Shown: positions 28,876 through 41,530 of the stretch, one piece after another
How the letters are laid out: each line of letters opens with the position of its first letter
Position numbering within the stretch: position 1 is the stretch's first letter
From: Lingula anatina
Lineage: Eukaryota > Brachiopoda > Lingulata > Lingulida > Lingulidae
DNA length: 52,448 nt
Reading direction: 5' to 3'
Assembly (NCBI RefSeq): GCF_001039355.2
Contig: NW_019774358.1
Coordinates: 294,128 to 346,575, forward strand
The notes under the pieces: generated by a model
The model's input: the letters and a program-made list of their open reading frames with translations, nothing else
Told to the model about the DNA's origin: nothing
Databases searched by the model: none
Position numbers and translations under genes: made by a program

Positions 28876-29371
28876 AAATTGTTTTAGAGGGCTACGGCTC
28901 TAATTTGATTTAAACTGTCAACTACATGCCAAAGGTAACTACCAACCAAATTTGGTGCTTTTATCCGCCATGTCACGATTTTTTCCTTAAGCCACCGGAC
29001 TGTATTGTTATAAGGGTGTTGTAGACCCCAGTATGATTCAGACTTTTTAAGCTCTTTAAGCTTGTTTTATGTTAGCTTGAAAACCATTTAGCCTGGGAGA
29101 TTATTCATTTTTATACTGTATTTCCGTACTAATCTGGGGTACTTATTTGAGGCGTAGCGTACCGTATTCTTAAACATTGAGCCCCAGCCTATACAGTTGA
29201 GGATGGTCAATGTTTGGTGAGTGGAACTCGTCAAAATGTTCGAGTAAAATGGTACGTAATGTTACAGGGAGCCCGAGAGAACAGTAACCATCCTGCTACT
29301 GCAGATAAAGGTAACTAAGAGTTAATCATGATCTTTGAGTTGCCTGCTGTTTTTCGAATTAAGAGCACCCG
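28876..29371. other. Spacer, no gene seen
   Basis: No coding or RNA feature recognised. Confidence 0.35.
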
Positions 29372-29575
29372 TATAAAATACCAATCAACCATTATAGAGT
29401 TGTGTGTTTCCATTAGTCGTTGTTTTAAGCCTAAAAATAACAGTCACGCTCTATTCCACACTATAATTTACTCTAAAGCACAGGACGTGGTTTTTCAGTT
29501 TCTCGTAGAATATGAATATAATAGAAATGCATTTCTGATATTTTATTACTCTTGGATGTATCGTCAGAATCATTA
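29372..29575 (+). repeat. Dispersed repeat R3, copy 2
   Basis: Longest of the three R3 copies. Contains ccattagtcgttgtttta and gcatttctgatattttatt. Confidence 0.55.
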
Positions 29576-29979
29576 GGTTTCGCAACTCCTGACCGAACTT
29601 CACGTGTAAAATGCACATTCTACATTATCATCACGCGTGCGTGCAGATAAACTGTGCGCTTATTAAGCTACTAAGTATGCAACCCACGTCCAGTTTACAC
29701 AAGGATGCGCAGTTTTACAGGGCCTATATACATGTACATCAAGAGAGTTGAACTCCTAGCCAGAGGTAGATAATTCAGCTGTTTTCACCATAACAGTAAC
29801 AGTATACCACGCTCGGCTGTCACCTTGATTGGATAGTAAACGGTTGTCGTAAAATCACTAAATGATATTAAAACCGGGTGCATAAACTTGAAAACCACCT
29901 AGGACAACCTTGGACTGCCACATTAATCCAATACAATGCAAAAATAAACTATAACAAGTGGTTAAAGCCTTCTAACTGA

Positions 29980-30252
29980 ATGTCGTAAAGTCCCCATATA
30001 CCTCCATAGATACAATGAATTACAGTAAGCTTTTGAAACAAGATTCCACAATTTTTAACATAATAATCGAAATAAAATACTGCCGGACATCGGAGCGGCC
30101 TAAAACTTGGCACGCTTACCGCAAATTTTTAGGCTGCTCTGATGCCCGGCAGTATTTTATTACGATTATTATGTTTAAATTTGTGGAATCTTGTTTCACA
30201 AGCTTACTCTATTTTATTGTCTCTATGGAGGTATATGGGGACTTTACGGCAT
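29980..30252. mobile_element. Hairpin MITE
   Basis: Near-perfect inverted repeat whose ends read atgtcgtaaagtcccc and its inverse. Arms of about 120 bp are separated by a ~25-bp loop. No coding capacity. It ends about 80 bp before the Tc1-like transposase at 30332. Confidence 0.9.
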
Positions 30253-30331
30253 CATAAAATGATAAAATGATAGCCTCCGGACAGTGATATGTTCCACACT
30301 CAAAGAACTCACTACAGGAAATCATGAAAAG

Positions 30332-31420
30332 TCAGTTATTGCGGGTATGACCTCCAGCAGCCGCTTGCAGCGCCCTCATCCTACGTGGCATGCCCTGTGA
30401 CACGTTTTTTAGAGTTTTGGTGGGGATATCATTCCACGCAGTGATATTTGCCTGTCGCAGTTCATCACCATTTACCGGCCGAGGACCATAGCCATTAAGT
30501 ATGTGAGTTACTTCCGCCCACAGATTTTCAATTGGGTTCATATCTGGAGAGTTTGCCGGCCAAGGCAGTTGCTGAACCCATTGGTTTTGAAGAAAAACAG
30601 TGATTCTGTGGCCTCGATGTGGGGTTGCGCAGTCGTCTTGGTACACAAAGTTGTTCCTGAAGATGTCTCTTACCAATCGAAGCATTGTTTGCTGTAGAAT
30701 GTCTCTGTAGGAATCCTGGATGAGGTTGCCTCCTAGAAAAACCAACTGGTTCTGGGCACCGACATGAAATGCTCCCCAAAAAGAGACGTTACCATCCCCT
30801 GCTTGCACCCTAGGTAGTACACAATCATCGTTTTATGCCCCTCGTACACGTCGGTGGACACGGATTCCAAGATCAACCCTAAAAATCCACATCTGGTCTC
30901 ATCACTGAAAACGACGTGATTCCAGTGGTTTGGCTGCAAACACACGTAGTCCCCAGCCCACTGCAGACGTCGCTGTATATGACCTGCTGTTAACAGTGGT
31001 TTCCCTACTGGCCTTCGTGCAAAATAACCGGATTGCAGTAATCTCTTGTTCACGAGGGACCTTGAAACGGGCGTTTGGATGACATTCTGCCTCTCTTTTC
31101 TGAGGACACTAGTTGTCTTTGTATGACCAGCACGGCGTCCTCTAAGGAGAAGGCGATCCTGTCTTCTTGGTGTGATACGCGGACTCCCTGGTCCAGGTAT
31201 TGGAGTAGGTGTCCCTGTTGCAGCATTTCTTTGGAGGACATCACAAACGGTTTCTGATAAATGTTGAATTACCTGGCAATGGCTGTCCGTTTCTGGCCAT
31301 TTTCTCTGACAGCAAGAATCCCATAGTAAGCTGCGTTGCTTTGCTGTCGAACCATATCTTCTCTAAGGTACCTGTCAAGTTTCAGAGCGATCCCTTTGTT
31401 GCTTCTCTAAACACACTCCA
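30332..31420 (-). pseudogene. Tc1/mariner-like transposase, frameshifted
   Basis: Read in minus: an N-terminal helix-turn-helix region (QKRTAIARQFN near 31270), VLRKERQ-type linker, VVFSDETRC (first catalytic Asp), NNFVYQDDCATPHRG (second Asp) and LPWPANSPDMNPIENLW (Glu of the DDE triad), then the usual C-terminal helices to the stop near 30332. All three catalytic positions survive but at least three frame changes are present (near 31250, 31050 and 30800), plus early stops. Family function: cut-and-paste transposition at TA sites. Terminal repeats were not identified. Confidence 0.88.
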
Positions 31421-31559
31421 AAGATTGACCAAACCCATGCGTTTTTATACACGGGCAGAAATTGCCGAAAAGACGACCCCTCACATTTCTGACCACAGAA
31501 CATGCAACTGCATGCCTCAGTTGTTTCTAGAGTTGTGTGCTAATTAGGTAACACACCTG

Positions 31560-32054
31560 GCTACACATGGAGTGACACCTCAGCTTTGGATTTAAAGTAG
31601 TAAGAGAGAAATTAAATAGTTTGTAGAGAATTTACTCGCCAAAAAATAATATTCCATACTAAGTGGTAACCCTGTATTAACGACATTAATTTTGCCGAAA
31701 AGATGAAGGAAAAAACGACCTTACATTGATTGCCTAAAGTAAATAAAATTGGCCTAGTAGTATCCAGAATATTCTCTGGAGCAAATGAAATATAACTCTT
31801 AAATCTTGAACTATGCTACAATTATTTACAAGGGTTATTAAGATTTTTATTATTAATGCCAAGCACTAACCCTCCACAAATTGAATTGACATCAATTGCT
31901 AAACTAGAAAGAAAATAAAAATAAAAAATCCCTCATCTTTCCATTGTACTAGTAAGCCATCTGCCTCTAAGATATTACATTTACTGTAGTATATGACCTT
32001 ATTCGAAGCGCCTGTATGCTAATGCGATGGAAATTAAAAGGCAACGGTCGATTG
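31560..32054. other. Spacer, no gene seen
   Basis: AT-rich DNA to the right of the transposase. The matching terminal repeat may lie here but is not recognisable. Confidence 0.35.
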
Positions 32055-32160
32055 ACACCCCTATGCTCTGTCATCAACGGTAGGCTTCTACATCAATTTC
32101 TGAGAAAAAAACATTTTGCATCCATTTTCAACACATTTAAATAAATGATAGACATCTCAT
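32055..32160 (+). repeat. Direct repeat R4, copy 1
   Basis: Shares gacacccctat, catcaacg, ttctgagaaaaaaacatt and aaataaatgatagacatc in order with 32975-33090. A third partial trace (caacacccatatactctgtcagcaatg) begins at 33160. Confidence 0.65.
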
Positions 32161-32974
32161 CTGGAGGGGGGGGGGGGTGATGCAGCTTTCAATCTAATGT
32201 TAAAAAACGCGTCACCATTGACCAAACGAGCTAAAACCATGTCCCAGTAGATAAACATTTTACAACTGATTGCCGCGACTGCTGTACTGGAGCTCATAGA
32301 AGGACAATCTTTGTAAATATCATGTAGAATTACTATGTGTCCCTTTGTACAATGTTACCTTGCACAGACTTTACCCGAGTTTCATGCACTGCTGATTAAA
32401 AGATATATATATTTCGCTAAGAAAGCATACGAGGACGCCCAGGCAACAAGACTCAAAAAGACCTTAATATTATTGGTTTCAAATTCTTCCGGAGAGACTT
32501 CAATTGAATCGAAAATGTGTAGCCTGGGATAGGGCAATAACTTCGTAAATTAGCCGTTTTAGGGACTATCCCCACAGATATTTGGATCAATATATTTCCC
32601 TGGGGAGTCTCACTAAATTGCTATCAACGTAACCGGCTTAAATGTCTGTCACGCCTAGTATAGCTGTTAGGGGGTAATTATCTTTAAAATTGCCCAACCC
32701 CCCACAACACAACTTTCCTAAAATTATCTGTCGGTATTCAGCATGCAGCTCAGCTGAGTCTTAAAGACGTTTATAGTCTATGTCCACATGCTCCAGATCT
32801 GTTGCTTCATTATTGCAAACTGAGGGTTAACTAAAACGCTTTTGTTCTACTAATATGTTGTTTTTTATACTTTTTTAAATGGCTGGGATCGATTAAAACA
32901 TATCTCTTGTGTATAGATTGTGTGCTAAATCTTCAAAATTCGAGAAATGGATTTTACGTCACCAGAATCCTTTA

Positions 32975-33090
32975 ACACCCCTATCTTCTATCATCAACGC
33001 GACTTCCAACAAGCACGACCTCCTCTTCAATTTCCAAGAAAAAACATTGTGCATCTATTTTCAGCACATTAAAAATAAATGATAGACATC
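32975..33090 (+). repeat. Direct repeat R4, copy 2
   Basis: Second copy of the 32055-32160 sequence, same orientation, about 0.9 kb apart. Confidence 0.65.
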
Positions 33091-33506
33091 GATAAACAAA
33101 CTTAGAGCAAATTAAGATTTGACTGTAAATCCTTAATACTGTTATATGCAAAGGTTTATATCAACACCCATATACTCTGTCAGCAATGATATTTTTCCAA
33201 TTTGTGATAATATTATTTCGAACTAGGTTAGTTGTTGCCAACAAAATATATCGGCAAGGAACTGGCTCGTATCTTCTCCCCCTCTCATTGGCCCCTTCCT
33301 CCTCTTATAGTTGCGCCCTCTGCAAGCTCCGTTGGTTTTGGATTATTGGTATTATCAATAATATGATAATTTGATTTTTAACAATGCAATATCTGAAACA
33401 CATAACCCATTCGATCCGCTTCTACAGATGAAAAGAATTTTAATTCTCTTAAAAGAGAAAAGCAACAACGTTCAGTGATCCACGGTTTTCCAACTTTATG
33501 TACACC

Positions 33507-33672
33507 CGCATTAATTACAAACAAACGACTATAGATGTAAAAGCTATGTGCTTCTATTAACGGTTTCAGGGTGAAAAATGACGGTTGCCTCAGTACAGAG
33601 TATACTATAACAGAGAACAGGGTTTTAAAACCTGTAATTGAAATGTATTTCTGACATTTTACAGTTATTCAT
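33507..33672 (+). repeat. Dispersed repeat R3, copy 3
   Basis: Most diverged R3 copy; still has acccgcatt, aaaaatgacggt and gtatttctgacatttta in order. Confidence 0.45.
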
Positions 33673-34475
33673 CGACTTTGGAGTGATGGGCTCTAAAATA
33701 ATGAAAATTAGTCCATCAAAACCATTGCTTCCGGAAAAAAGAATGGATGAAACTGTTTTTTTTTTTTTTTTTTTTTTTTAACTCAAACTGTGTTGAAACA
33801 CTTTGACTCTTCTCTGTAAGTGTGAGAACCATAAGTAAAATTGTTTGCATTCATTGCAACACTGCCTAAATAAGCTTGTAAAAAAGATTGAATTTGTGAG
33901 AAAACATGCCACAAGCAGTATAACATTTATGCTTTCAGCTGTCCCTGGACATCGCTTCCAACCATTTCCGAGTGTAAAATCTTGTTCGTAGTTTTGCTAA
34001 AAGAAGCGAGAATTGAGAAACGTATACCATTTACCACACTTAATGTGTCAAATTTTCGTATCGCGTGAGGAAAGAATAACGTTAAAGTAACTGTAAAGCG
34101 TTAACTTATCTTGAAACGTTGCCATCGGACATCTAACGGTCCAAAGCATTAACAAACCCGCGATAGATGTTGCAATATATATTTAGTAAATTAAAAATAA
34201 ATAATAATAATACATTTTAGTAACATTCAAGATATTATAGCACAATACATTGACGATATGCACTCTCGAAAGTTCTGTTGATTGTGTTCTCCTTAATCGA
34301 GTTTTAGTGGTGCTAGCAGACTTAAGGCAACTTCCGAGAAGGCTAAGCTTCGTCGACTAGCAGCTAAGCAAAAACAACGTAAGTGCCCTTTTAGATTTTT
34401 TTGTGAAACGAGACTTAGTGACTTATGGTCTTTATTGCGCTGGTAACCAAGCTCTTTGGCAGGAAACCAGAGTGT

Positions 34476-34526
<51 letters not shown>

Positions 34527-34529
34527 TTT
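34476..34529. repeat. (TTTA)n microsatellite
   Basis: About 13 perfect tetranucleotide units. Confidence 0.95.
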
Positions 34530-35490
34530 TATGTGAAGAGGGGACAAGTGGTGTCCAGAATATGCTCAGGAGCAATAAACACTTACCGGTAACTGTTTAA
34601 CAATGCTATATGCATTTTCAAGGGTTATTTACATTTTCATTGTACGAGAAAAGCTAAACACTATGCCTTTAAAACTGAAGTGACATCATATTTTAAATGC
34701 ATTAAAAATAATGGTATAATTCTCCTCTAGTCCAAAACTTTAATTTTGTATTCACAAATTCATTTAGCCGAATTCACATATAACCCACACTTTGCAAATT
34801 ATCATTTCGTTCGAGCAAAATGTACATATGTAGCTATGTTTATCACTTTTCATCAAAAACCACCATTTCCAACTACCTTTCTATTTCTTTGTTCTACAGT
34901 AAAATGTTCAGAAATATAGCACAGAGTACATAGTGCATGCAGCTGGACGAGCCTCTATTCTAAGGTGCTCATCAGTTGTCACTTAAAACGACAGCAGCAA
35001 TTTGGGTAGCACAGATTAGATAGGTTAAATCTTTCTAAAGTCAGACCCAGAAAGACAAGTCTTTGCCTCAATGGACTCGCTCACGGTTGAAAGAATTCCG
35101 AAACCATTCTCTCTTTATTTCCTATAACGATACAGAAAACTGATCAGAGTTAGGCATCGATTTGATATTGATTGTAGCAAAATGAAATAAAAATCCACAC
35201 TTACCAAGAAGAATCTTGCTGTACTTGGGTAACTTGAATAACTGTGTATTCTTCTATAGATTGTCTTTACGCTATCTGTCTTCTTGGATGGCTAATGGAC
35301 CCACGGCAACTTCCGAATAAGTGAGCAGCGATAAAATATATGTTTATATAACAGTGATTGGCAACCAGCTTATTCGTCACGTGACACTGTCAAAGATATT
35401 TCTAGATTAATTTATTTGCTCCCGACGCCGTATACCAAAAGATGTGTGCTAGAAATTTATGATGGATTCAGATACAAAGGTCGTTAGGCT

Positions 35491-35530
<40 letters not shown>

Positions 35531-35533
35531 TTT
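35491..35533. repeat. (TTTA)n microsatellite
   Basis: About 10 perfect tetranucleotide units. Confidence 0.95.
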
Positions 35534-37377
35534 CTATTTCAATTTTTAAAATTTTAGCTATTCATATATTACCATATTTATAAACATTTATTACCATCTC
35601 TTCATTATTACCAGGGTGAAAGACATATATAGTGCATGCATGCAGTCGCACAAGTAATTCACATAATAAAGTCACGTAATAAAACCGTTAGAATATACAT
35701 TATAAAATGATTCTAAAAAGAACAAATAAGATAATCACTTGTATTTATGGAGGGAGAGATTACTAGTGGTAGTAACAATTAAATACATAAACATTATATT
35801 GATAGGGAATAGTCTTTGGAGCATGTATCTGCACATTTCGACCTTCAGGTAGCTGACCAAGGCTCGGTGACAACAGTTGCCCGGGGCACTGACATGTCTT
35901 AGCCGCTGTGTATCTAGGTATACACAAGTATTTGGTATGATCAATGTGTTTGGTAACTATTTCTATCGAGCTACATCAGTAAGAATCCATTTATGCAGCA
36001 TTTTAGCTGCAGTAATAGTTACCCGCATCGTTCTCTATTGCAGTAGTAGCAACTACACTGGAAGATTACTTTGTTATTTCATTTTTATATGTGCACCCTC
36101 CAACATCTCCTGGCTATCACCTGCTTTCTTACTTTTTTTACACAACACAAGGGACAAAATGCCGGTTTAATACTTATGTTTAGCCCTTGCAAACGCGAGA
36201 AATGAAGTAGCCCGTTTTGGTAAAGAGTGGTATCCGTAGACCGGGTCGTTGGCGTCCGCAGCTGATACGGTCATGTAATCTGCAAACTAAGTACAGTACG
36301 TCACAGATCTGTCCCGCCTGGAGCTGCCTTTCCCGCCTGGAGCTGACGTCATCCAGTGCAGACGAGACAAATAAACAGAGTGGCTGACGTGGAGTTTGAA
36401 GTTTGAACTAAGAATATAATCACTGCCGCAACACATGCACCTTTCTGGTTTAAAAACTGATTTTTGTTGTAGCCATTGCGCAGTCATTTTAGTGGTATTA
36501 GGCATACAGTGTAGCTGTCAAACTTTGCACATGTCAATTGTGTTTATATCTTCAGGAGCAAATGTTTGTTGAAAAAAAAAAACATCTGGTATATATTTTT
36601 CTTTAAAAACTATATTATTAATTTGTCAAGTTACGTCTCAAATAGAGTAAATGAAATTAAATAAAGCAAAAGTGCATGTGCTTTACGTTTGACTTTGGAC
36701 TTGTTACTGAAGATTCATTGCAGATCAGTTCCTGTGATTGGCGGATACTCAATATTGCTGCTATTCGTCTGGGACACTGTAAAGCTCCCCACGAAAAGGT
36801 ATGCATAGTGAGCAAACTAGCTTCATAGTGTCCTGACACTCAGGGCATGGTTTTGTTATTTACAGCGTAATTGATTATCTGCTTGTGCTTCCCAACGTGC
36901 CATTTTCAAATTTTCGGGATTGTTAATTCATGTTGAGTACACACAAGGTGACATGCTGATGTGTTTTTGAGGGCAAAGACTGCGAACTTTTATTAAAGCG
37001 ATGAGTTTTTGTCAATGCTAGGTTTACAAGTCAGTTTATACCTTTTGTCATTTGCTGCATACTTTTGTATCTAAAGCAACATTGTTTTTTTATGCGTTAT
37101 GTCCGAATGAAACACCCCTCTGCCATTTCAATTCCATAGCGGCCTACATAAATCTTTCCTCGTTTATAACCTAAGTTGTTTGGACTTGTGAAGATTCTTT
37201 TGTCTATAGCTATTTATATTAGTTTGAACTTACCATCCAATATTTCATCTGCTTGCAGTCAGATTTCATCAGGGAATGAGGTTGTGACAGGTGTGACAAA
37301 CTGTCACCCCCTCTGGTGTGCTATTTGGTCAGTGCCCCCCCCCCCCCCTTGCCTGCCCCTCCCTTAGGAGTGGTAAG

Positions 37378-37654
37378 GACAAATTAGACCCAGCAGAACA
37401 GTATGGAGTTGTATACCAGTGTGAGTGTCAGGTGTGTGAAGAGAAATACATTGGAGAGACAGGACGTTCCTTAACAGAAATAATCGCTGAACATCAAAAA
37501 TCGATCAAAAAACATGATAAAAAATCTGCCCTCAGCCAACACCAGGGTATTGTATAGCATCAACAACCATAGAAGACATAAAAATCTTGGAAGAGAGACA
37601 CGAGATCTACACCGAAAAGTTCTTGAAGCAATCAACATCCGCTTAAGCCTGGGT
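37378..37654 (+). pseudogene. Penelope-like element GIY-YIG endonuclease fragment
   Basis: Reads GVVYQCECQVC, EKYIGETGRSLTE, EHQKSIKKHDKKSALSQH and, after a frameshift, HRKVLEAINIRLS. This is the C-terminal GIY-YIG domain typical of Penelope-like retroelements, with the characteristic Cys cluster between the GVVY and YIG motifs. No reverse transcriptase lies upstream; 5'-truncated. Absent at the same place in copy A (near 8695). Confidence 0.85.
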
Positions 37655-37799
37655 CACACTGCACTTGCAACCTTTTGGAAACCTCTTTGCAACCTCAGTC
37701 GCAAGGAGGTGGCTATAGGTTTTAAAATGGTTGATAACAAGTCTATTACAATAACATATCTAATGAAACTGTTCTACACTAAGTTGTTTGGTTAGAAAC

Positions 37800-38797
37800 G
37801 GTATAAACCATCAAATGAAAGCACCGGTCCAAGAGCAGTACAAAAATTAGTTACTTTATAAACTGATAACGGTATCGGGGAATTATGTGCTTACCGAACT
37901 TACAGTTAGCAATAATGCATGGAAAACAACCGAAGTGAAGCATTTGCGACAGTTTTATTTGCATAAAGTAGAAAGACTAGTTTACAAGACAGCTAACCAC
38001 TCCTTTATCACAACAAATGAGTACATACGAACATTAAGATATGTTATTGTAATCTGAATATTTAATAAGATAGATCAATCAACTAAAATATTAAATAACA
38101 GAAGTGGTGCATAACGAAGTGCATTTGGAATCTAGCAGGTTAACTTATCATTAAATCAATTAACCAACCCATTGTATTATGGGAATCAAGAAAAAAATGA
38201 TTTAAGGCATACCGAAACGACCTCAAGCCTTCCTAGCAAACTGAATGTTTCCCATTAATATTTAAATATTACAACTAATAAATACATATAAATATCATAA
38301 TAGTTCACCCCACTAGAATATTATTAAATTACATAAACTGAAATAAGTACATAATGACCCTCAATACCAGCAAAGTTTCAAGTTAATTTGAGAAGTGAAT
38401 GGCGTTTTAAGAATTTGGTAAATAAGCAAGCTGCGACAGTTTTTTCCCATATTTTATATTTTTTTTTTTTGTTATTTTCAATCTGCTAACTAATAATCAG
38501 TGGGAATAATATACAACTGCATATTTAAATGCAGTCGAGAAATGTCTGCATAAGTCCGTTTTGTCCAGCATTTTTGAAGTCCTGGCGTATCTCTGCAAAT
38601 ATAAAAAAAGACATTTGATAAATACTTAAGCTTGGATTCCAAATGTAATATATCAGGTTCCAAGAGATATACTAAACTATTTGTAAAAATGCAAATTTGT
38701 GAAGTACAAGATTCAATGAAGCGTCGAATTCATAATCGTTAGTTTTATTGAGCGTTTTGTCTCTAAGAGTCCCTCTATTTCCATAAACACTTACCAT
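37800..38797. other. 3' flank of gene B
   Basis: Non-coding, collinear with 8730-9698. From about 38474 onward it becomes nearly identical to copy A. AATAAA on minus at 38744-38749 is the counterpart of gene A's polyadenylation signal. Confidence 0.6.
38744..38749 (-). terminator. Candidate polyadenylation signal of gene B
   Basis: AATAAA on the sense strand 49 bases after the stop codon, at the same place as in gene A. Confidence 0.4.
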
Positions 38798-38946
38798 TTA
38801 ATACAAGGTATTGCAACACATGTATTTTATCATCACTCGGCAAGGGCAGCCGGGAGGAGCAGGGATTGTCACTTGACAAACCCGACGTGATTGTTCGGTA
38901 CATACGTCGGTCACGGCAGCCTGCACGTCAGCAACATAGGTCTCAT
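38798..38946 (-). CDS. Gene B exon 20
   Basis: As gene A exon 20 with two amino-acid changes (VADVQ, CTEQ). Lies left of the N at 39276, in the block almost identical to copy A. Confidence 0.75.
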
Positions 38947-41130
38947 CTGGAATATTTCCAGTAGAAAAAAATCATTTAAACAATTTCTTCTGTGTGGTCG
39001 TTTTTGAAGCTAAGACATACATTTTAAATATCTATCGTATGGATTGATTTTGATGACATTTTCAGAATCTGTCAGAAATGCGATTGGGTTTTGATGGTGA
39101 TTCGGGTTTCCATATGGATCCAAGGCTTACAGCCATATCTTTTTTTTAAATATAATTCACGAGACTGTTAGGACTTATTCCATTGTGAGACAGTGACTGT
39201 TGACCTTGACCCAAAATATTCAAGAGAGGTATCTTAACTCGGGGAATGGGTGTGCTACCAAGTGCCAAAATTCATNATGTATTTGGATTTCCATAGTTAT
39301 GACAAATTGATGTTTCAATCGAAGTCCATATTGGGCACTTTATTAGTGTCTTTATAATTACCAAACAGCAAATAAAAATTTTCAACTTCATACTTTGATT
39401 CTACTGTTATGATTAAATTTTTGTGCCCATAATCTATAAAGTCGCTTCTTATTCCTTTAAAAATTGTTAGTTCAGTCTTTTTATTGTTTTCATCGATATT
39501 CGTATCTTCTTTTAATAGGGATACCAAGAATGCTCCTTGTGGCACCCTATTTTTAGTTTTTATGTATTTTGGATTGGGCAGCTTTCTGATATTTACGCCG
39601 TAATCCAAGCAGTACATGCACGTCAAAATAGTGTTTTTATCGTTTTATTAGTTTATTTATTTTGTTTTTAATGTGAGAATTATTATTAATTATGATAGCA
39701 GATGCAGTTTGCAATTGATTCCTCTATATATTGTTGATCCCATTTCACGTGGTGTCAGTTTTAAATGTGTACTGCTGTACATTATGGTCACTTTATTTCC
39801 GACGCCAATGGAGACCGATTTTTAATTTTTGTTCGTCACCGAGCAAAAAAAAAAAAAAAAAAGGAAAGGTTTCTTAGCTCGTGCAATGGGCGTACCTTGG
39901 CGGAGGTAGGTCCTCTGAGTGCTAGGAAGTAAGGAACTAAACCAACCCTAATATTTTATTTTTATCTTGCTTCAAGTCTTTACATTTTTATACCATAATA
40001 GGAAATCCATTATATAGGAAAAAACAGTCTCGACTTACCATAGTTTGGGATACTTTCAATCAGTACAACCCCACATCTAAAGGTGACATACTTGTCATTT
40101 GTGTTAGCTCCTCGGAAATTCACGCGAAGATCATGAAGCCTATTTCCTAGAAATAAAAATGAAAGTCACATTGTGAATACCAATTGTTTTGAAAAAAAAA
40201 GAAAAATCTTAAAATCATGTGGAATGTACGGTTTTAAGATAGAACATGCCAGCACATACAGATTTACACCTTACATAGCAAAAAAGAAATTATGATATGT
40301 AATGCCTGATTTAAGCAATACGCTTGTTATTTTTGTATCAATCCTGTAATTGAGTTGGAAACTGTCCAACTTCACTGCCAACTGTAAAAACAGAAAAAAA
40401 TACGGGGATGTGAATCTACTGTGTGCAGCTTTGTGTAGATGGACCTGCAACAGAACCCGTTATCAGACAAATACTATTTTTGTAATGTTATATCCGAAGG
40501 TTACAATAGGATACTAACCTCTGTCGTGTTGGAATGAACCCGGTGATCCGCCACTTGTTGTACAACACGGCTTTTGGGTGCAGTTTTCATATTCTTCTGG
40601 AAGTTGGCCACAGTCATCACCACGGCAATCTGGTTCGGGGTATATACACTCCTTGGTACGTGACCGAGTCACTGTTCCTGGCAGTCCACAGGTAGCAGAA
40701 CAAGAAGACCACGGTAACCAATTACTCAGATAACCATCCACTGTAACATAAATATTAAGATGTCATCGCTGCCACCAAAAAAGGAAATAATATTCTTACT
40801 GCCTGTTTATGATTACGTAAGTTTGTTTGTTTGAAACATAACGCAAAACTTTATGGACGAACCCTGATGTTATTGGCACGTTAGACCACACATGTACCAA
40901 AGAACGAATTAGCAGATACATTTTTGGGTGATATGGATAAAAAGCAAAAGGGGCTCTGCGTCGGAGCTTCACTCCTTGTTATATCTGCACCTTACTATAT
41001 CTGAATTGTTAACGTCATGCACATTATTGGGAAGTTGCAACCTGATCGCTTGCGTTACACGTCGCCTGACATGATTATATTGAAGTCCCCGCTCTTGTGG
41101 GGTACAAGGTTTAGGCTATGTCTATAAAAC

Positions 41131-41216
<86 letters not shown>

Positions 41217-41490
41217 CACGGTAGAGGTAGATGTATATCTTTACCTGGGCAACAGGGGCCACTACAAGACTGTGTCTTGGTTGTTGCACCCACACAGGTG
41301 GCGCCACCGTAGGCGGGTTCAGGACACTTGCACTCCCTAGAGCGTGTCTGTGTACCATTTTCACACGTCACTGAGCAATCACTCCAATCACTGTACGTGC
41401 ACCATCCGCCGTCAACTGGAAGGCAATAAAACTTCATAATAAAATGTAGTTTTTAGGTTTGGTCAATGAAATGTCTGTTTTAACTGCGAT

Positions 41491-41530
<40 letters not shown>

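Larger units (their letters stand above)
33673..37129. other. Long spacer between duplication copies, no gene recognised
   Basis: Contains poly(T) at about 33757-33779, (TTTA)n at 34476-34529 and again at 35491-35533, a 15-bp direct repeat (tcccgcctggagctg twice, 36311-36345) followed by a CRE-like TGACGTCA at 36344-36351. No domain-bearing frame on either strand. Confidence 0.45.
38474..39275. repeat. Block almost identical to 9375-10174
   Basis: About seven substitutions in roughly 800 bp, none in the last ~330 bp, whereas both flanks are clearly more diverged. It ends at the single N (39276). Confidence 0.85.

Noticed and set aside
36344-36351. Perfect CRE palindrome TGACGTCA as a promoter
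   Set aside because: An 8-bp motif is expected by chance at this scale and no gene follows; the adjacent 15-bp direct repeat is not enough support.
39315-39626. Minus-strand frame containing VPQG, recalling a reverse transcriptase motif
   Set aside because: No other RT motif (such as a YxDD box) follows and the rest resembles no LINE protein. Left unassigned.
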